DNA from: Arenibacter latericius DSM 15913
GTDB lineage: Bacteria > Bacteroidota > Bacteroidia > Flavobacteriales > Flavobacteriaceae
Length of the DNA stretch: 64,000 bases
Reading direction: 5' to 3'
Assembly (NCBI RefSeq): GCF_000424985.1
Contig: NZ_AUKX01000009.1
Span: 62,001 to 126,000 of the forward strand
Below the pieces are notes generated by a model that made no database searches, had not been told where the DNA came from, and was given only the letters and a program-made list of their open reading frames with translations. The translations under genes were made by a program, and so were the position numbers. Positions 42,077 through 51,427 of this stretch are shown piece after piece; the stretch's first letter is position 1, and each line of letters begins with the position of its first letter.

Positions 42077-42619
42077 ATGGATAAAGCGCTACAAACCATG
42101 ATTGATAATATGCCTGAGAAAACAGGTAAATCTTTAGGGGAATGGAAAAAGATCTTAAAAGAAAAATCATTTACAAAACATTCAGAAGGGGTTAAGTATT
42201 TAAAAACGGAGCATCAGGTTACCCACGGTTTTGCCAATACAATTGTAACACTTTCCAAAGAAGAAAATAGTACTTCGGAAGACCTTGTGGAAAGTCAATA
42301 CAAAGGCAAGGAGCACTTATTTCCCATTTATGAAAAGCTCCTAGCCTATATAAAAACATTGGGCACTGATGTAACGATTACACCCAAAAAGGGAAGTGTT
42401 AGCATTATAAGGAAGCGGCAATTTGTGTTGATTAAGCCAGCAACGAAAACGAGGATCGATCTAGGGTTTAAGCTCAAAGATAAGCCTACTACGGAAAGGC
42501 TAGAGAATTCTGGTCCTTTTGGTACTATGTGCACCCATAGAGTGCAGCTATTTGGCTTGGAAGATGTTGATGCAGAACTAAAAAGTTGGATTAAAGAAGC
42601 ATACTCTAAATCGGTGTAA
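42077..42619 (+). CDS. DUF4287 / DUF5655 domain protein
   Basis: The 180-residue protein has an N-terminal DUF4287 helical domain (L-Q-T-M-I-D-N-M-P-E-K-T-G-K-S-L-G-E-W) and a C-terminal DUF5655 domain with V-T-I-T-P-K-K-G-S-V-S-I-I-R-K-R-Q-F and T-R-I-D-L-G-F. No signal peptide is present. Function is unknown; the family is common in soil and marine bacteria. It follows DUF885 by 11 bases and may be co-transcribed. Confidence 0.82.
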   Translation: MDKALQTMIDNMPEKTGKSLGEWKKILKEKSFTKHSEGVKYLKTEHQVTHGFANTIVTLSKEENSTSEDLVESQYKGKEHLFPIYEKLLAYIKTLGTDVTITPKKGSVSIIRKRQFVLIKPATKTRIDLGFKLKDKPTTERLENSGPFGTMCTHRVQLFGLEDVDAELKSWIKEAYSKSV

Positions 42620-42645
42620 GAGCACTTATCGCTATCTTCACAACA

Positions 42646-43182
42646 ATGAAAATTACTAAACTTATTTACATACCTCTAATAGGCATTATGATGATGGGAC
42701 TTTTCTCTTGTGCTACTATACCCAAAGGGGCAGTAGCGGTGAAACCTTTTGATAAAGAAAGATATTTAGGCCAATGGTATGAGATTGCTAGGCTGGATTT
42801 TAAGTATGAAAGGAATCTGAACAATACCACCGCAACCTATACTTTAAATGACGATGGTACCATTAAGGTGGATAACCAAGGGTATAATACCAAGAAGAAA
42901 GAATGGACTCAAGCAATTGGGAAAGCCAAATTTATTGGAGAAGATACTATTGCCAAACTTAAAGTATCCTTTTTTGGACCATTTTATTCTGGATACAATG
43001 TAATTGCACTTGATAAGGAGTATAAATATGCACTAGTCGCTGGGAAAAGCCTTAAATACCTATGGATTTTATCTCGGAAAACCGAATTACCAGAGGATGT
43101 AAAAAATAACTATCTAAAGATTGCTGAGGGTATTGGATATAATACTTCGGACTTGCTATGGGTGGAGCACAATAAGCAGTAG
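42646..43182 (+). CDS. Bacterial lipocalin (Blc-like) lipoprotein
   Basis: The 178-residue protein has a lipobox (L-F-S-C, Cys22) and a lipocalin barrel with the G-x-W motif Y-L-G-Q-W-Y-E-I-A-R (40-49), F-K-Y-E-R-N-L, the Y-N-V-I-A-L-D strand and W-I-L-S-R near the end. Blc-type lipocalins are outer membrane lipoproteins that bind fatty acids or lysophospholipids. It follows the DUF5655 gene by 26 bases. Confidence 0.93.
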   Translation: MKITKLIYIPLIGIMMMGLFSCATIPKGAVAVKPFDKERYLGQWYEIARLDFKYERNLNNTTATYTLNDDGTIKVDNQGYNTKKKEWTQAIGKAKFIGEDTIAKLKVSFFGPFYSGYNVIALDKEYKYALVAGKSLKYLWILSRKTELPEDVKNNYLKIAEGIGYNTSDLLWVEHNKQ

Positions 43183-43400
43183 TAAAGTTTCTTCATTACA
43201 GTAATTTAGACAAGCATATTACAGTTTCTAAGTATCCTTCGCCACCTTGTAAGCTTAACGTTTATTATGCTGTGAAACATATCTCAATCATGCTACTCAA
43301 AAGAGGTTGCTAGAATTTAAAGGATGGTTTAATCATAGGATTTATCTTGGTGTAGGAAATAGAGACTCTAGAAAACTAAATCTGATATACATAAAAGAAT

Positions 43401-43991
43401 ATGACACCAAGACAAATTGAAAGGATTAAATCTAAAATAAGAAGTATTAGGGCTACTCTAGTTGCCGAGAAAAGAAAATATGGTGGGTTTGACGATAGCC
43501 GTGGTTTAAGGTATATGCCCCCTGAACTCTTTATAAGAATTCAGGATTATAAAGGAGGGTTGACATATTTGAAATGGTTTGAAAAGAATTTCAATGACGA
43601 TGTAGGAATGCCTCATTTTTTATTTGAATGGCTTATAATTCTTTTTAAGACAAATAACTTAAAACAAGCAGAAGAGAAAGCTTATCAAGTATATTTTTCC
43701 AATACCTATTTGTTTGATAAATATTTTGGTAGAAAGATAGTTCCCATTGAAAAATGGGAGTTTTCTAATTGGGCTATTCCAGAATTTGCAGCGCATTTAA
43801 ATTATAGTTCAGACCAAAAGGAACTCTCAGATTTCACTGATTGGCTTAAAACATTCGAAAGTTCAGAACCCTTTCTTAGAAGGAAGCATAATTTTATCAT
43901 GACATCTAAAAAGCTAAAGAACGTTAGTGATATAGAGACTAGAAGACAATTGTTGGCTGAGCTAAGCCAGATAGAGTCGGATTTAAATTGA
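43401..43991 (+). CDS. Hypothetical helical protein
   Basis: The 196-residue protein is mainly helical, with a basic N-terminus (T-P-R-Q-I-E-R-I-K-S-K-I-R-S-I-R). A middle segment recalls a TPR-like pair: H-F-L-F-E-W-L-I-I-L-F-K-T-N-N-L-K-Q-A-E-E-K-A. No signal peptide or membrane helix is visible. I do not recognise a family. It is monocistronic within the more variable stretch of the window. Confidence 0.55.
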   Translation: MTPRQIERIKSKIRSIRATLVAEKRKYGGFDDSRGLRYMPPELFIRIQDYKGGLTYLKWFEKNFNDDVGMPHFLFEWLIILFKTNNLKQAEEKAYQVYFSNTYLFDKYFGRKIVPIEKWEFSNWAIPEFAAHLNYSSDQKELSDFTDWLKTFESSEPFLRRKHNFIMTSKKLKNVSDIETRRQLLAELSQIESDLN

Positions 43992-44358
43992 AAAAATAAA
44001 GCGGATTTACATTCTTGTAAGTCTATAACGAAAGTAAAGTACATCTTTGCTTATATTGATACTCATATGGTATATAAGGAGGGTGAACGTGACTTTTGAT
44101 TTGGCACATAATAAAAGCCTACTCTAAATTACAAAATCAGCACTATACGGTATGGCTAATGTTTAAATGATTAGCTCTGTGTACGACAATAAATTCTTAT
44201 TAAAAAATCAATATACCTTGTATTGGTTGTGTCAAATATTATCAATAATAAACGTTGGTTAAGCAATATTGTTGTAAATATCACTATTTAAGAATAAAAT
44301 CACTATTTTTAATACTGTGGTATTTTCTTACTAGTAAAATGGACTTGTAAGAAGACCT
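43992..44358. other. Intergenic stretch with no recognised feature
   Basis: 367 AT-rich bases between two hypothetical genes. Frames are closed by frequent stops. I see no terminator or match to the -7 box. Confidence 0.4.
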
Positions 44359-44388
44359 ATGATTACAACCAAACCAAAATTTAGAACC

Positions 44389-45045
44389 ATGAAGAGTATA
44401 ATTGTGCTTATGTTATTTTTGTTGAGTAATAAGCAGTTGGTTAGTCAAAATAAAATTGACTTAAGAAGCGATAAGGCGTTTACTAAAGTTTTTAAAGAAA
44501 TTGAAATAAAAGGTCTAAAAGCGATGGTTAAGTATGTGGATCAGATGGTTTTGGACTATGGACACTCAACCGATATCAATAAAGCCTATCATTATTATTT
44601 TGAAGAAATTAAACAAACGCCAAATAAGATTCCATTTAGAGAAGAGGCAAAATATGAATTTTTAAAAAGTCTAGACTCCCTTCAATTCTCCACTGTATGG
44701 CGATTTGAAAAAGATATTGTCATGATAAGAATTAAGGACACCGTTCACCGGAATCTTAAAAATTTCCCACAATTGTACATCAAACCATTTAGTAAATACA
44801 TGGTATACCTTAGTGAAATTGGAAAAGTGGATCCTTACTACGATGGAATCCGTAGGAATTTTGAAAATGCAGGAGGGTTTTCAACTTGCGATGCTAATTG
44901 GCTTGCCAGGAATCATTCGCGTTTTGATTTCAATGTTCCTAAGAACAGAATATGGGCAGCAATTAATCTTTTGAGTCGAGAAGAAACTACTGAAATGAAA
45001 TTTGATCGATATTTAAAGAATCAAAAAATGCAAGTCGCTAAATAG
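44389..45045 (+). CDS. Exported hypothetical protein
   Basis: From ATG 44389 the protein has 218 residues and begins with a signal peptide (M-K-S-I-I-V-L-M-L-F-L-L-S). The ATG ten codons upstream (44359) gives a leader that precedes the signal and is less likely. The body is mixed helical and beta with N-W-L-A-R-N-H near the C-terminus and no recognised motif. A membrane protein gene follows after 38 bases and may be its partner. Confidence 0.55.
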   Translation: MKSIIVLMLFLLSNKQLVSQNKIDLRSDKAFTKVFKEIEIKGLKAMVKYVDQMVLDYGHSTDINKAYHYYFEEIKQTPNKIPFREEAKYEFLKSLDSLQFSTVWRFEKDIVMIRIKDTVHRNLKNFPQLYIKPFSKYMVYLSEIGKVDPYYDGIRRNFENAGGFSTCDANWLARNHSRFDFNVPKNRIWAAINLLSREETTEMKFDRYLKNQKMQVAK

Positions 45046-45083
45046 CATTCATTAACAACTCAAATATTAAAACCGACCCAATC

Positions 45084-45479
45084 ATGCTTATGGAAATTGC
45101 AAAATGGGTGGTTGTATTGTTCGGGGCTTTTATAATATTAGTTGGTTTCATAATGCTCTTTAATCCACGAAAAGCGAGAGTGTTTTTAAGAAAAGCCGGC
45201 AGTAACAATTTTATTAACTATACGGAAATTACCCTTCGGCTGATTCCTGCAATAGCCCTTACAGTAACCTCTGACTTCTCTAAATATCCAATTGCATTTA
45301 AACTTTTGGGTTGGATTATGGTTATTACCTCACTGATACTTTATGTAGTTCCAAGAAAAAACCATCATCAGTTTGCAATGAAAAGTGCAGATATTCTTAA
45401 GCCAATTTATCTCCAAGTTATTTCCTTTTTTGCATTCCTGTTTGGGGGTTTGATAATTTATAATATGCTTTATTTTTAA
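45084..45479 (+). CDS. Small four-helix membrane protein
   Basis: The 131-residue protein has four hydrophobic segments (about 5-25, 48-60, 67-87 and 107-129), with basic loops (N-P-R-K-A-R-V-F-L-R-K-A and P-R-K-N-H-H). No family is recognised. It follows the exported hypothetical gene on the same strand. Confidence 0.6.
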   Translation: MLMEIAKWVVVLFGAFIILVGFIMLFNPRKARVFLRKAGSNNFINYTEITLRLIPAIALTVTSDFSKYPIAFKLLGWIMVITSLILYVVPRKNHHQFAMKSADILKPIYLQVISFFAFLFGGLIIYNMLYF

Positions 45480-45669
45480 GATTGAGGTCGTTAGGCAGCA
45501 TTTAACCTTATAAAAATCAGTCTAAACAGTTTATTCTCTTAGAACTATTCTATTATACAAACAGCGCTAAACGCCTGTAGTTAGGTCTAGAACTGCCTTG
45601 GGTTGTTATTTGGTGGTTTATATTTAAACTACCTGCAGCAAACAATAACGGATTACGCTAGCTGCCTGT

Positions 45670-47658
45670 TTACTCCTGTTCTTGTAAAGCTTTGATCTCG
45701 TCCCGTAATTTGGCTGCTTCCATAAAATCCAGCTCTTTAGCCGCTTTTTCCATAGCCTTCCGCTTTTCTTTGATTATCTTTTCCTTTTGTTCTTGGGTTA
45801 GATATAGCATATCGGGTTCAGCGGCTCTTATTTCCGCCTTCTCAAAATGATAGGTGGAAACCGAATTTTTTGCAAGTACACTATCTAAACTTTTATTTAA
45901 AGCAGTAGGAGTAATGTTATGCTTCTTATTGTAATTGGTCTGCTTTTCCCTGCGGTAGTTGGTCTCGTCTATAGTCTGTTGCATGCTTTTGGTAATCTTA
46001 TCTGCATACATTATAGCTTTACCCTCTAAGTGTCTTGCCGCCCTTCCTACCGTTTGTGTAAGCGATCTAGCGCTTCTTAAAAAGCCTTCCTTATCCGCAT
46101 CCAAAATAGCTACCAGAGATACCTCCGGCAGATCCAAACCTTCTCTTAAAAGGTTTACCCCAATAAGGACATCAAAGATACCTTTACGAAGGTCTTGCAT
46201 TATTTCTACTCGCTCCAAGGTATCCACATCACTATGGATATACCTACACCTAACATTTATTCTAGTGAGGTATTTTGCCAGTTCTTCTGCCATACGCTTG
46301 GTTAGAGTGGTGACTAAGGTCCGCTGGTCCTTTTCTACTCGCACCTGAATCTCTTCAATAAGATCGTCAATTTGATTTTGACTAGGGCGGACTTCAATTA
46401 TAGGGTCTAACAATCCTGTGGGGCGTATTACTTGCTCTACATATACTCCCTGACTCAGTTCTAATTCATAATCTGCTGGGGTAGCACTTACATAGATTAC
46501 CTGATTTTGGAGGGATTCAAACTCTTCAAATTTCAAGGGTCGGTTATCCATAGCTGCCGGTAGTCTAAAACCATAATCCACTAAATTTTCTTTTCTAGAC
46601 CTATCACCACCGTACATGGCATGGACTTGTGGAATGGTAACGTGACTCTCATCTACCACCATTAAATAATCATCAGGGAAATAATCTAACAGACAGAATG
46701 GACGGGTACCAGGTAACCTACCATCCAAGTATCTAGAATAGTTTTCTATCCCAGAACAGTAGCCTAATTCCCGAATCATTTCCAAGTCAAAATTGGTGCG
46801 CTCTTCCAAGCGCTTTGCTTCCAAATGCTTGCCTATTTCCTTGAAGTAGGCTACCTGCTTCACCATATCTTCCTGAATCTGGTGAATGGCGTTTTGTAGC
46901 ACATCTGGAGAGGTCACAAACATATTAGCAGGATACAGTGTAAGCTGATCATACTTTTCAAGGACCTTATTATTCAACGGGTCAAACGCCTCTATTTCTT
47001 CAATCTCATCCCCAAAAAAATGAATTCTAAAAGCATGGTCGGCATAACTGGGGAATACATCTACAACATCGCCCTTAACCCTAAAATTACCGTTTTTAAA
47101 CTCGGCAGTAGTCCTAGAATAAAGACTTTGCACAAGTTGATGTAGGAGTTTTGTCCTAGAAATTACCTGATCTTGATGTATGCTGATTACATTCTTTTTA
47201 AATTCCACCGGATTCCCAATCCCATATAAACAAGATACGGAAGCTACCACTAACACATCTCTTCTTCCAGAGAGTAGGGAGGAGGTGGTACTCAGGCGTA
47301 ACTTTTCAATATCCTCGTTTATAGAGAGGTCTTTTTCTATATAAGTTCCGCTAGTAGGGATATAAGCTTCTGGCTGATAATAATCGTAGTAGGAGACAAA
47401 ATACTCCACGGCATTCTCTGGAAAAAACTGCTTAAACTCCGAATATAGCTGGGCCGCTAGCGTTTTATTATGAGCGAGTACTAAAGTGGGGCGTTGCACC
47501 TCTTCTACAACATTGGCTACGGTAAAGGTCTTCCCAGATCCGGTAACACCCAATAGGGTTTGGTAGCGGACATCGGACGCTATGCCTTCCCGTAATTGTT
47601 TAATCGCCGATGGCTGATCGCCAGTGGGTTTAAAATCCGAAACAACTTTAAATTTCAT
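45670..47658 (-). CDS. uvrB: UvrABC excinuclease subunit B
   Basis: UvrB is the damage-verifying helicase of nucleotide excision repair. The 662-residue protein is complete: Walker A GVTGSGKT (37-44), the beta-hairpin region V-S-Y-Y-D-Y-Y-Q-P-E-A-Y-I-P, D-E-S-H (helicase motif II), V-S-A-T-P, helicase motifs V-VI (G-V-N-L-L-R-E-G-L-D-L-P and Q-T-V-G-R-A-A-R) and a C-terminal UVR motif (L-D-F-M-E-A-A-K-L-R-D-E-I) that binds UvrC. It is monocistronic. Confidence 0.98.
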   Translation of the reverse strand: MKFKVVSDFKPTGDQPSAIKQLREGIASDVRYQTLLGVTGSGKTFTVANVVEEVQRPTLVLAHNKTLAAQLYSEFKQFFPENAVEYFVSYYDYYQPEAYIPTSGTYIEKDLSINEDIEKLRLSTTSSLLSGRRDVLVVASVSCLYGIGNPVEFKKNVISIHQDQVISRTKLLHQLVQSLYSRTTAEFKNGNFRVKGDVVDVFPSYADHAFRIHFFGDEIEEIEAFDPLNNKVLEKYDQLTLYPANMFVTSPDVLQNAIHQIQEDMVKQVAYFKEIGKHLEAKRLEERTNFDLEMIRELGYCSGIENYSRYLDGRLPGTRPFCLLDYFPDDYLMVVDESHVTIPQVHAMYGGDRSRKENLVDYGFRLPAAMDNRPLKFEEFESLQNQVIYVSATPADYELELSQGVYVEQVIRPTGLLDPIIEVRPSQNQIDDLIEEIQVRVEKDQRTLVTTLTKRMAEELAKYLTRINVRCRYIHSDVDTLERVEIMQDLRKGIFDVLIGVNLLREGLDLPEVSLVAILDADKEGFLRSARSLTQTVGRAARHLEGKAIMYADKITKSMQQTIDETNYRREKQTNYNKKHNITPTALNKSLDSVLAKNSVSTYHFEKAEIRAAEPDMLYLTQEQKEKIIKEKRKAMEKAAKELDFMEAAKLRDEIKALQEQE

Positions 47659-47817
47659 TTTTTAAAAATACTAAAACCTACCCAATAGCCTTTGCGCTTT
47701 AGCTAGAATTTAAGACTGTATTGATTAAGACGTTATTTGCCGAAGTATAAAGAATGATTTTAATAGACCCAAATTTTAACAGGATGGATCAAGAGTCTAA
47801 TTACAAGTTGATTTCTC

Positions 47818-48651
47818 TTATAAATCCCGACGCTTCAATAACGCATAAGACAGGTAAATAAAAATTGCCGTCCAGCATAGCACGATTAGAATTTCATAAA
47901 AATGGATGTTGTAGTCCTTGTTAAATGTTTCTCCCATTTGTGCTACCACACTTTGCACCGCATTAAATCGGGATACAGGTTCTTTGATGAGGTTAGACAT
48001 GGATTCTAGAGGAAGGTACTTCATAAAAGTGGAGGAGGCCTCGCTTCCTGCAAACCACCATACCAAAAATCGAAGGGCTAAATTCTCTATAGCATACCAA
48101 ACAATTAAGAACCCTAAAGCAAAGGCCGATCGTTTTACCAAAATGCCCAAGAAAAGACAGAAGGAAAAGAATCCCAATAGTTTTACAAAATAGGCTAATA
48201 GGTATTCTAAATCTGAAAAAATTATGGAAAGCTCCGTATAATCAGAATAGAACAGCCCTAAAACTAAGGAGACCAGAAATACAAATAAGGTAGAAATTAG
48301 AGAGAATGTAAAAACGGTAAGGAATTTCGAGGCAATAAACTCCTTCTTGCTTAAGCCATCGATTAAATTTTGTTTTATAGTCTTGTTACTATATTCGTTG
48401 GCCATCATAGATACGATTACAATGGCAAAGAATAGTTTTAATCCGCCAGCAATCCAAGTGTTCAGATGCCATATATAGGGAAAGTTAAACACGCCCTGAT
48501 CGGCAATATGAAACTTAACAGGGCCTATATCAAACTTTATAGCTGCTAATAACGCCATGCAGACTAGTAAGGTGAAATAGGAGATAATTAGGATTTTACT
48601 AGCCCTATTGTTCCATAATTTTATAAACTCTATTTGTAATAATCGCAACAT
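47818..48651 (-). CDS. ABC-2 type transporter permease
   Basis: The 277-residue protein has six hydrophobic segments in the ABC-2 permease pattern, with a long extracytoplasmic loop between helices 1 and 2 and the conserved E-Y-S-N-K-T-I-K-Q-N-L-I-D-G-L-S-K coupling-helix region (near residue 90) that contacts the ATPase. It lies 19 bases after the ATPase gene, so the pair makes one exporter. The substrate is unknown. Confidence 0.9.
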   Translation of the reverse strand: MLRLLQIEFIKLWNNRASKILIISYFTLLVCMALLAAIKFDIGPVKFHIADQGVFNFPYIWHLNTWIAGGLKLFFAIVIVSMMANEYSNKTIKQNLIDGLSKKEFIASKFLTVFTFSLISTLFVFLVSLVLGLFYSDYTELSIIFSDLEYLLAYFVKLLGFFSFCLFLGILVKRSAFALGFLIVWYAIENLALRFLVWWFAGSEASSTFMKYLPLESMSNLIKEPVSRFNAVQSVVAQMGETFNKDYNIHFYEILIVLCWTAIFIYLSYALLKRRDL

Positions 48652-48670
48652 AGTCTAGTGGTTAGTCGGT

Positions 48671-49579
48671 TTAAGCATGTTTTTGGGTGTTACTAGTAAG
48701 GGTAAGGAATTGTTCTTCCAAGCTTTCTTTACGTTTTACCAGATGAGAAAGAACGATCCCTTTTTCAAACAAATGCTGATTTAAGGTCTTTGCGTCCATT
48801 TCTTCTTTTAGAATAACCTTTATCACTCCATTTTCTTGCTTTATTGTGCCAAAACTGGCGTGTTTTTCTAGAAAGTCGATCAAGGCATCGGTTTGCTCCG
48901 ATTTTAACTCGAAAAACCCATAACTAGCAAGCATATCGTCTACGCGTCCTGAGTATAATTTTTCCCCTTTCCTAAGAATAATTACGTGACTGCATACTTT
49001 TTCAACTTCGTCTAATAAATGGGAGGCAAGTAAAATGGTAGTGCCTTGTGAAGCGATTGTTTTTATAATTTCCCTAATCTGATGAATGCCTTGAGGATCT
49101 AACCCGTTGGTGGGTTCGTCTAGGATTAAGATTACAGGATCGTTAAGAAGGGCAGAGGCGATCGCTAATCGTTGTTTCATCCCTAGGGAATAAGTGCTGA
49201 ACTTACTGTTTTTACGATCTAACAGTCCTACTAATTCCAACTTCTCTTCTATCTTATCATGGGGTACCTCCTTGATTTTACAAACTAATTTTAAATTTTG
49301 AACGGCAGTCATATAGGGATAGAAGTTGGGGCGCTCAATAATTGCTCCCACCTTTTTTAAAGCCTGATGAGTAGTAAGGTTTCCATTAAACCAAGAGAAG
49401 CTTCCGTTGCTAGGGTTTACTACATTTAATACAATGCCGAGGGTGGTAGACTTCCCACTACCATTGGGGCCTAGTATGCCGTACACATTTCCTTTTTCTA
49501 TTGTAAAGGAGAGGTCATTTACAGCGGTGAGGAAACCAAATTTTTTAGTGAGGTTGGTAACAGTTAATATCGATTCCAA
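48671..49579 (-). CDS. ABC transporter ATP-binding protein
   Basis: The 302-residue ATPase has Walker A G-P-N-G-S-G-K-S-T (about 37-45), Q-loop region, signature Y-S-L-G-M-K-Q-R, Walker B L-I-L-D-E-P-T-N-G-L-D-P and H-loop A-S-H-L-L-D-E-V. A C-terminal extension of about 80 residues is typical of drug/bacitracin-type ABC-2 exporters. The start codon is TTG, because no ATG precedes the first strand (S-I-L-T-V-T-N-L-T-K). It is the first gene of a two-gene operon. Confidence 0.93.
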   Translation of the reverse strand: MESILTVTNLTKKFGFLTAVNDLSFTIEKGNVYGILGPNGSGKSTTLGIVLNVVNPSNGSFSWFNGNLTTHQALKKVGAIIERPNFYPYMTAVQNLKLVCKIKEVPHDKIEEKLELVGLLDRKNSKFSTYSLGMKQRLAIASALLNDPVILILDEPTNGLDPQGIHQIREIIKTIASQGTTILLASHLLDEVEKVCSHVIILRKGEKLYSGRVDDMLASYGFFELKSEQTDALIDFLEKHASFGTIKQENGVIKVILKEEMDAKTLNQHLFEKGIVLSHLVKRKESLEEQFLTLTSNTQKHA

Positions 49580-49665
49580 ATTAGGTAGGTTTTCTGTGGT
49601 TTGTAGTTACTTGACGAACAACTATTGGTTTTGTTACAATGTAAAGAAAATAATGTGATTTCCAA

Positions 49666-49896
49666 TTAAGGTTTCTCCCTATAGTTGGCGTAGAATTTTT
49701 TAGCCTCATGTTCAGTCAGAAATTCAATATGGTTGCGGATGATCCGCATGTGGTTCTTGTCAGCCCAGTCAATTGCTTAATAAATAGCCATAACATTCCC
49801 ACTTAGTTTAAAGATGACAGATAATGAAGGTTTGTCAAAAATTGGATAGCTAAAGGAAAAGTCAAGAAACAGAAAAAAGTGTTTTTTAAACAACAT
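49666..49896 (-). pseudogene. Probable small decayed gene, one in-frame stop
   Basis: On the minus strand a frame runs from ATG 49896 to TAA at 49666-49668 with one internal TAA at 49777-49779. Before the stop the frame reads M-L-F-K-K-H-F-F-L-F-L-D-F-S and S-V-I-F-K-L-S-G-N-V-M; after it, IDWADKNHMRIIRNHIEFL and TEHEAKKFYANYREKP. The second part is clearly protein-like, with an acidic-basic amphipathic helix, and its codons (CGG, ATC, CGC, CTG) are less AT-rich than those of the neighbours. I do not recognise a family. It could be the tail of a lost gene. Confidence 0.35.
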
Positions 49897-50269
49897 TTTA
49901 CAAATTTTTAAAGCCTTTGGACATCAGTTATTCCTAATCAAATAAAGATTAAAAATAGGTGGTATAATAAGAAATGTTGTGAAGGGCACGGTTTATGTAG
50001 TATATAGGTTTATGGTTCTTTGCAGTACCTAGTAGAGATTGAATTAGCGCCCTAAGTGAGGTCAGGCTCTACCAATGCATGGGTTGATTTGAGATTAGCG
50101 TTAAAAATGCTATTTTATAATGCAGGAAAAATCATAAAATTCGCTGTTGGATATCCCGTTTTTATCATTTTTAAATTTTAAATGAAGGATAGGTTATGTA
50201 TATTGGATGTTATCATGCTAATATGCACAACAGCGGCAACTTTAAAATACGATAAATTAAAATAACACC
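49897..50269. other. Intergenic stretch with no recognised feature
   Basis: About 370 AT-rich bases between the decayed minus-strand fragment and the kinase-like gene. I found no promoter box, repeat or small gene here. Confidence 0.35.
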
Positions 50270-51349
50270 ATGTCAGAAAAACTAATGTCCAAGAAAAAGC
50301 CGGCATTCCCAGTCAGCAAAAGGTTGGACGCCTACTTAGCCCACTATAGTCGGAAAACAGAAATTCCGATTTTTTATGATGACCTTCTTAGGTTCTCTGG
50401 CTCTGTAGCGGTGTACGATGCTGATGATAATGATACCCTTTGGGTGAGGGTCTATTACAGTGAGTATGATAGGATGGAAATTGATAGTAGTCTAAAGAAA
50501 GTATACTCCATTTTACATTCCGATGGGAGTGATAGTATTTTTCCCTTTTTAAATGTGGATGCGGTAGATTTTTGCACCTTTGGTAACTCTAAACCGTTTA
50601 GGATTAGGGTTAGAAATGTCCTGAATGACAACTTCACTTATTTTTATGTAAAAAAGACAGATGCCTCTAGAATTTACGGGCTAGAGCTAGAACATATGTT
50701 GTCTCCATATAACCTAAACTTTTTGGTATATAAGGATACCTTAATAGAAGAACATATTTCCGGAATTCCAGGAGATGTTTTTATTAAGGAGTTTTTGCCA
50801 AAGTGTACGGAATCAGAAAAATCACAGTTGGCAAAGGAATTTGTAAAATTTAACGAGCGTTGTATGATCCGACTCTTGGGAGATATGCGTTCCTATAATT
50901 ACGTGATTGTACCTACTCACGATTTTGATCATGTGGTGTATCGAATTCGGGCAATAGATTTTGATCAACAATGCTATGAGGGGAAACTTAAAGTTTACCG
51001 ACCGCAGTTCTTTAAGGAGAACTATTTAATGGTGATGTTGGTAAAGGAAAAACTACAACGCAATTCTGTAGATCAATATAAGATTGAGGAACGTTCTATA
51101 GTAGCAAAACGGATATTGAGTTCTGGGAATAGGATTAAAAGATTGATTTCAATTAGTAAGTCAGATAAGATTTCTATCCCTGAAAACATAGAAGCGCTGT
51201 CTCAGCATATACACGATCTAACGGGAGATATTGCATTTAAGGACTGTAAATCAATGGGAGAGGTGCTATCCTTAGCATTAGATTTTGTGAAACGTAATTA
51301 TGAGGACGTTAGTATGAAACAAATTTTAGAAAATAAGATAAAAATTTAA
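50270..51349 (+). CDS. Conserved hypothetical protein with kinase-like (choline kinase/APH-type) motifs
   Basis: The 359-residue cytoplasmic protein has no name I recognise. Its central part follows the order of the choline kinase/aminoglycoside phosphotransferase fold: strand with Y-V-K-K (126-129, candidate nucleotide Lys), E139/E141 in a following helix, I-E-E-H-I-S-G-I-P-G-D (159-169) hinge, G-D-M-R-S-Y-N-Y-V-I (204-213) in place of the H-G-D-x-x-x-x-N catalytic loop, and A-I-D-F-D-Q (228-233) as the metal-binding Asp. The usual His before G-D is Leu. The C-terminal 100 residues are helical. Kinase-fold assignment is inference. Confidence 0.6.
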   Translation: MSEKLMSKKKPAFPVSKRLDAYLAHYSRKTEIPIFYDDLLRFSGSVAVYDADDNDTLWVRVYYSEYDRMEIDSSLKKVYSILHSDGSDSIFPFLNVDAVDFCTFGNSKPFRIRVRNVLNDNFTYFYVKKTDASRIYGLELEHMLSPYNLNFLVYKDTLIEEHISGIPGDVFIKEFLPKCTESEKSQLAKEFVKFNERCMIRLLGDMRSYNYVIVPTHDFDHVVYRIRAIDFDQQCYEGKLKVYRPQFFKENYLMVMLVKEKLQRNSVDQYKIEERSIVAKRILSSGNRIKRLISISKSDKISIPENIEALSQHIHDLTGDIAFKDCKSMGEVLSLALDFVKRNYEDVSMKQILENKIKI

Positions 51350-51384
51350 GAGTCTTATCAGGAGATTTCTTTGGACTGGTTAAA

Positions 51385-51417
51385 TAAAAAAGGGAAGTTT
51401 TAAAACCTCCCTTTTTT
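51385..51417. terminator. Bidirectional terminator between convergent genes
   Basis: AAAAAAGGGAaGTTTT pairs with AAAACcTCCCTTTTTT; both flanks give T runs on one strand or the other. It would serve the kinase-like gene and the nucleoid-associated protein gene. Confidence 0.8.
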
Positions 51418-51427
51418 ATTGCCAATA

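Noticed and set aside
43992-44358. A repeat or attachment site in the gap with ACGTTGGTT and similar words
   Set aside because: I found no second copy of enough length within the window to call a repeat.
45480-45669. Possible tRNA or small RNA in the gap between the small membrane protein gene and uvrB
   Set aside because: No cloverleaf, CCA end, or hairpin followed by a T run could be found; no tRNA was found anywhere in the window.
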